Shown here piece after piece: positions 60,542-64,000 of a stretch of 64,000 nucleotides of DNA (the first letter of the stretch is position 1; each line of letters starts with the position of its first letter). The position numbers and the translations under genes were made by a program. The notes beneath the pieces were generated by a model that worked only from the letters and a program-made list of their open reading frames with translations, had not been told where the DNA came from and made no database searches. The stretch is taken from positions 290,841 through 354,840 of the forward strand of contig NZ_PGVH01000040.1 of the NCBI RefSeq assembly GCF_004168585.1, given 5' to 3'. The stretch is from Shewanella sp. OPT22 (lineage in GTDB: Bacteria; Pseudomonadota; Gammaproteobacteria; Enterobacterales; Shewanellaceae).

Positions 60542-62728
60542 ATGAAAGGTTCGAGAATCAAGCCCTTAGTTAGCGCTATTACTTTAGCGTTAGCCTTAAC
60601 AGCTTGCGGTAGCGAAGAAACAGAAGATAAAGCAACACAAGGTGCAGCCAAACCTGCTAACGCTGTAGAGCAAGTTGCAGCCAAGCAAGCTGACAACCCA
60701 TTCTTCAAACCATACGACACTTTCTTTGGTATGCCCGATTTTGCAAAAATCAAAGAAGAGCATTATTTACCTGCGTTCAAAGAAGGCATTAAACAACAAC
60801 GTGCTGAAATTGATGCTATTGCCAATAGCACTGATGAGCCTACGTTTGCGAACACCATTGAAGCCATGGAGTTTTCAGGTAACTTAGTCTCTAAAGTTGC
60901 GAGCGTTTTTTATAACTTAACTGGCGCAGATACTACTGACAAACTTCAAGAGCTTAGCAAAGAAGTTTCGCCAATGCTTTCATCACTAAACGATGATATC
61001 TACCTAAACGATAAGCTGTTTCAGCGTGTTAAATCCGTTTACGAGCGCAGAAATGCACTTAATCTAAATACGGCACAAACTCGCCTTTTAGAGAACAGCT
61101 ATAAATCATTCACTCGTGGCGGTGCAAACCTGAACGAAGCTGACAAAGAAAAGCTGCGTGACTTAAATGCTCAAATTGGCAAGCTAAACCTTAAGTTTGG
61201 TGACAACCTACTTGCTGAAACAAACGCATTTGAAATGGTTATCGACAACAAGGAAGACCTTGCAGGTTTACCTGACGATGTAATCGCAAGTGCGGCTAAC
61301 ATGGCGACTAAACGTGGACATGAAGGCAAGTGGGTATTCACGACTTCACGGCCATCTATCACACCGTTTTTAACGTATGCTGATAACCGTGAATTACGTG
61401 AAAAGATTTACAAAGGCTATATTGAGCGTGGTAACAACGACAATGCTAATGACAACAAAGAAACATTAGCTAAAGTTGCAGCATTACGTGCTGAGCGAGC
61501 TCAATTAATGGGTTATAAAACTCATGCTGATTTCGTATTAGAAGAGCGTACAGCTAAAACTGCTGACAATGTTTATAAACTGCTGAATCGTATCTGGCCT
61601 GCTGCGCTTGCACAAGCGAAAGCTGAAGCTGCTGACATTCAAAAAATGATTGATGCAGACGGCGGCAAGTTCAAAGTTGCAGCTTGGGATTGGTGGTATT
61701 ACTCAGACAAAATCCGCGTAGCTAAGTACAGCTTTAACGAGCAACAAACTCGTCCATATTTTTCATTAGAAAACACGCTTAAGGGTGTGTTCTATACGGC
61801 TAACCGCCTATATGGCATCACAGTTAAAGAGCGTACTGACTTACCTAAATACAACGAAGAAGTTCGTACTTGGGAAGTTTACGACAAAAACAATGAGCTG
61901 ATGGCTGTGTTCATGGGTGACTACTTCATCCGTGATAGCAAGCGTGGTGGCGCATGGATGAATTCATATCGTCAACAATACAACATGAACGGTGTTGATT
62001 CTAAACCAATCATTGTTAACGTATTGAACTACCCTCGCCCAGCTGAAGGTGAGCCAGCGTTATTAACGTTTGACGAAGCAAGCACGTTATTCCATGAGTT
62101 TGGTCATGCGTTGCACGGTATGCTTTCAAAAGTAAACTATCGCTCACAAGCAGGTACTTCTGTACCACGTGACTATGTAGAGTTCCCGTCTCAAGTAATG
62201 GAGAACTGGATGACTCAGCCTGAAGTATTAGCGCAGTTTGCTAAGCACTACAAAACAGGTGAAGTTATTCCACAAGAGCTTGTAAATAAAATCCAAGCAG
62301 CAAGCAAATTCAACCAAGGTTTTGCCACCGTTGAGTACATGGCTGCGACGCTACTTGATTTAGATTGGCACACACTGACTGATACTAAGCCTCAAGATGC
62401 TGCTGCATTTGAAGCTGCATCAGTTAAAAAAATGGGCTTAATTGGTGAGATTGCACCGCGCTATCGCAGCACATACTTCTCGCACATTTTTGCAGGTGGT
62501 TACAGTGCTGGTTACTACAGCTACATTTGGTCTGATATCTTAGGTGCTGACGCATTCGAAGCATTTAAAGAAAACGGTATCTTTGATAAAGCTACAGCGG
62601 AAGCTTTTATGGGGACCGTTCTTTCACAAGGTGGAAGTGAAGATCCTATGAAGCTATATAAAGAGTTCCGTGGTAAAGAAGCTGGTATCGAGCCATTGCT
62701 TCGTAGCCGTGGTTTGCTAGCTCAGTAA
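60542..62728 (+). CDS. M3 family zinc peptidase lipoprotein (dipeptidyl carboxypeptidase, Dcp-like)
   Basis: 728 aa from ATG 60542 (GGGAGA seven bases upstream). Lipoprotein signal with lipobox LALTAC, then an acidic Thr/Ala linker. Thimet-oligopeptidase fold: zinc site H518EFGH522 in TLFHEFGHALHGML, the YVEFPSQVMENW segment with the third ligand, and the RYRSTYFSHIFAGGYSAGYYSY C-terminal tyrosine-rich substrate loop. Family enzymes trim dipeptides from peptide C-termini. Location is probably periplasmic, anchored to a membrane. An upstream ATG at 60470 is inside the prpE terminator and is rejected as a start. Confidence 0.92.
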   Translation: MKGSRIKPLVSAITLALALTACGSEETEDKATQGAAKPANAVEQVAAKQADNPFFKPYDTFFGMPDFAKIKEEHYLPAFKEGIKQQRAEIDAIANSTDEPTFANTIEAMEFSGNLVSKVASVFYNLTGADTTDKLQELSKEVSPMLSSLNDDIYLNDKLFQRVKSVYERRNALNLNTAQTRLLENSYKSFTRGGANLNEADKEKLRDLNAQIGKLNLKFGDNLLAETNAFEMVIDNKEDLAGLPDDVIASAANMATKRGHEGKWVFTTSRPSITPFLTYADNRELREKIYKGYIERGNNDNANDNKETLAKVAALRAERAQLMGYKTHADFVLEERTAKTADNVYKLLNRIWPAALAQAKAEAADIQKMIDADGGKFKVAAWDWWYYSDKIRVAKYSFNEQQTRPYFSLENTLKGVFYTANRLYGITVKERTDLPKYNEEVRTWEVYDKNNELMAVFMGDYFIRDSKRGGAWMNSYRQQYNMNGVDSKPIIVNVLNYPRPAEGEPALLTFDEASTLFHEFGHALHGMLSKVNYRSQAGTSVPRDYVEFPSQVMENWMTQPEVLAQFAKHYKTGEVIPQELVNKIQAASKFNQGFATVEYMAATLLDLDWHTLTDTKPQDAAAFEAASVKKMGLIGEIAPRYRSTYFSHIFAGGYSAGYYSYIWSDILGADAFEAFKENGIFDKATAEAFMGTVLSQGGSEDPMKLYKEFRGKEAGIEPLLRSRGLLAQ

Positions 62729-62803
62729 TTTAACTCATTTGATGATGAGTACTTTTATTTGAGATTATTCAAATAAGTACGGCTCAAACTTGATGAATTT
62801 TAT

Positions 62804-62839
62804 AAATCCGATACCAAATTTTCTGGTATCGGATTTTTT
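62804..62839 (+). terminator. Intrinsic terminator of the M3 peptidase gene
   Basis: Perfect 13-bp stem AAATCCGATACCA / TGGTATCGGATTT with a 7-base loop, running into further T. Very stable. Confidence 0.9.
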
Positions 62840-63283
62840 ATGCGTAAATGATCGTATTACCATCGAGCGAAGGGGGTTCAGAGTGAGGCGCAAGTTTGAA
62901 GTACTATCGGGGTAACATAAAAACGTGCTACAAAACTATGGTGTCGGTGGACAATAAGATTCAAATAAAACAATAAAGTTTGAAACTTTTCGAGCTGTTT
63001 AAGCTGGTAATCACCATCATTTTAACCAGCTTCTGCCCCAAAACTGTTTAGAGCTTTAACTTTAAATTGTTTTCTGATTTGGTTTTCACATTAAAATAGC
63101 TAATAAAAACAAGTAGCCGCTCTTCTAGCTTGAATCAATATCTAACCGATTGACTAGCAGTATATTTCAGAAATCCACATTTGGAATAAAGTGATTACCT
63201 TTCAAGTCGTTAAAAATTTACCAACAGTTAAACAAAACATAGCCTTTAAAATTAAGTAAAGCGTCCAATTCAATACCTCTTTT
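62840..63283. other. Gene-free stretch downstream of the integron integrase
   Basis: About 440 bases with no supported gene. An imperfect hairpin AAGCTGGT / ACCAGCTT (63001-63032) is present but has no T run. I looked for attC-like RYYYAAC/GTTRRRY pairs and did not find a convincing set here; cassettes should be on the other side of intI. Confidence 0.5.
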
Positions 63284-64000
63284 TCATAAACGCAATCGAT
63301 CAAGCGGACTTACTGTCCCCGCATAATGCTGACCAATAACATGAGTATAAATCTGAGTTGTATTCAAATCATTATGTCCAAGTAATTCTTGAACAGTCCG
63401 AATATCTTGGCCTTGCTCCAAAAGATGAGTAGCAAATGAATGCCTGAAGGTATGGCAATTCACTTTCTTTCTGATTTCAGACTGTTTTACCGCCAGTTGT
63501 AATGCTTTTCTTATAGAGCTGGCATGAAGATGATGGCGAACGACTTCACCTGTTTCTGGGTGAGGACAAAGAGCTGATGAAGGAAACACATACATCCAAG
63601 CTGCTTGTCGAAAAGCATTCGGATACTTTCTGGACAAAGCAAACGGTAATGAAGGGCCAATTCCTTGCTTATTATCTGTTTGCTGTAACTGTATAGCCTC
63701 TTCAATGATTGGTTCTAATTGCTTGGCACAGTAATGACTTAAAATTGTTTGTCTATCTTTCTTACCTTTGCCATCTCGCACAGTAATTGAAAGATTGTTT
63801 AGGTCAATATCCTGTACTCTTAAGCGCAAACACTCGGTGATTCTAAGACCACTACCATAAAGAAGCTGAATAATTAAAGCGTTTCTGCCAGACAATAATG
63901 CTAAAAGTGAATTGACCTCAGATGTACTCAATACTGTAGGCAATTGTCGCTGCTTTGTGGCTAGTGTGAAGCCTAAGTCACCCACCTCTTGTTTCAATAC
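63284..64000 (-). CDS. intI: Integron integrase IntI (C-terminal part, cut by the window edge)
   Basis: At least 239 codons of a tyrosine recombinase, frame open past base 64000, so the N-terminal ~80 residues are missing. Catalytic residues visible: Arg in LLYGSGLRITECLRLRV, His-x-x-Arg in CHTFRHSFATHLLE, the LLGH histidine and Tyr in TTQIYTHV. Integron-specific features: the extra helix insert between the two catalytic blocks (VFPSSALCPHPETGEVVRHH) and the C-terminal SPLDRL. XerC/D lack this insert. IntI recombines attC cassette sites with attI, which lies beside the intI 5' end and thus beyond 64000. Many chromosomal integrons of Vibrio and Shewanella are of this type. Confidence 0.9.
   Translation of the reverse strand, partial: VLKQEVGDLGFTLATKQRQLPTVLSTSEVNSLLALLSGRNALIIQLLYGSGLRITECLRLRVQDIDLNNLSITVRDGKGKKDRQTILSHYCAKQLEPIIEEAIQLQQTDNKQGIGPSLPFALSRKYPNAFRQAAWMYVFPSSALCPHPETGEVVRHHLHASSIRKALQLAVKQSEIRKKVNCHTFRHSFATHLLEQGQDIRTVQELLGHNDLNTTQIYTHVIGQHYAGTVSPLDRLRL

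Noticed and set aside
62840..63283. attC cassette sites next to intI
   Set aside because: No paired core sites with palindromic arms found; in integrons the cassettes lie at the 5' side of intI, outside this window.
1..64000. tRNA, rRNA and CRISPR loci
   Set aside because: Reading both strands gave no cloverleaf with a TTCGA-type T-loop, no rRNA-like sequence and no short direct-repeat array.

Overview
The window is chromosomal DNA, roughly 40% GC by eye, from a marine gammaproteobacterium of the Alteromonadales/Vibrionales group. The evidence is a complete pfa cluster for long-chain polyunsaturated fatty acids (EPA/DHA type), a TtpC-type TonB2 energy-transduction operon, a Gram-negative porin, a large TonB-dependent receptor, DbpA, PolB and DinG. 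Finding pfaE divergent from pfaR-pfaA-pfaB-pfaC-pfaD recalls the arrangement described in Shewanella. Species cannot be named from sequence alone.

Layout. 1-6.5 kb holds housekeeping and stress genes: the tail of rluA, dbpA, a glutathione transferase, an RsmB-like RNA methyltransferase, a ketosphinganine-reductase-like SDR, a glutathione peroxidase and a small secreted collagenase-like peptidase. 6.55-6.92 kb holds two tandem related elements that look like small RNA genes, each ending in an intrinsic terminator. 6.9-11.25 kb is an RND efflux pair (minus strand). 11.6-29.6 kb is the pfa cluster: pfaE on the minus strand, then pfaR-A-B-C-D on the plus strand with every junction overlapping. 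29.9-33 kb has two genes I do not recognise. 33.2-38.2 kb is a six-gene TonB2 operon (DUF3450, ttpC, exbB, exbD, tonB, TPR; minus strand), followed upstream by a TonB-dependent receptor and a porin. 43-50.7 kb has polB divergent from a tight dinG-TSUP-priC-yccT-HDAC operon with a near-consensus LexA box. 50.8-62.7 kb has a DUF885 protein, a secreted subtilase, a secreted chorismate mutase, a duplicated LysE exporter next to an SDR, prpE and an M3 peptidase. The right edge is the C-terminal part of an integron integrase, so attI and any cassettes should lie just beyond 64000.

How genes work together. PfaA-D form the iterative PUFA synthase. PfaE adds phosphopantetheine to the four ACP domains of PfaA, and PfaR is the presumed activator of the operon. 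PfaR looks like a transposase of the IS481 type that kept its DNA-binding half and lost its catalytic aspartates. The TonB2 proteins power uptake through TonB-dependent receptors, one of which lies immediately upstream. PolB, DinG and PriC are replication-restart and damage-tolerance functions grouped around one LexA site.

The best candidates for something new are the tandem sRNA pair at 6.57-6.92 kb, the transposase-derived PfaR with its paired palindromes, the decayed SDR remnant left by the lysE duplication, and the LexA-linked operon that carries a histone-deacetylase-family gene.
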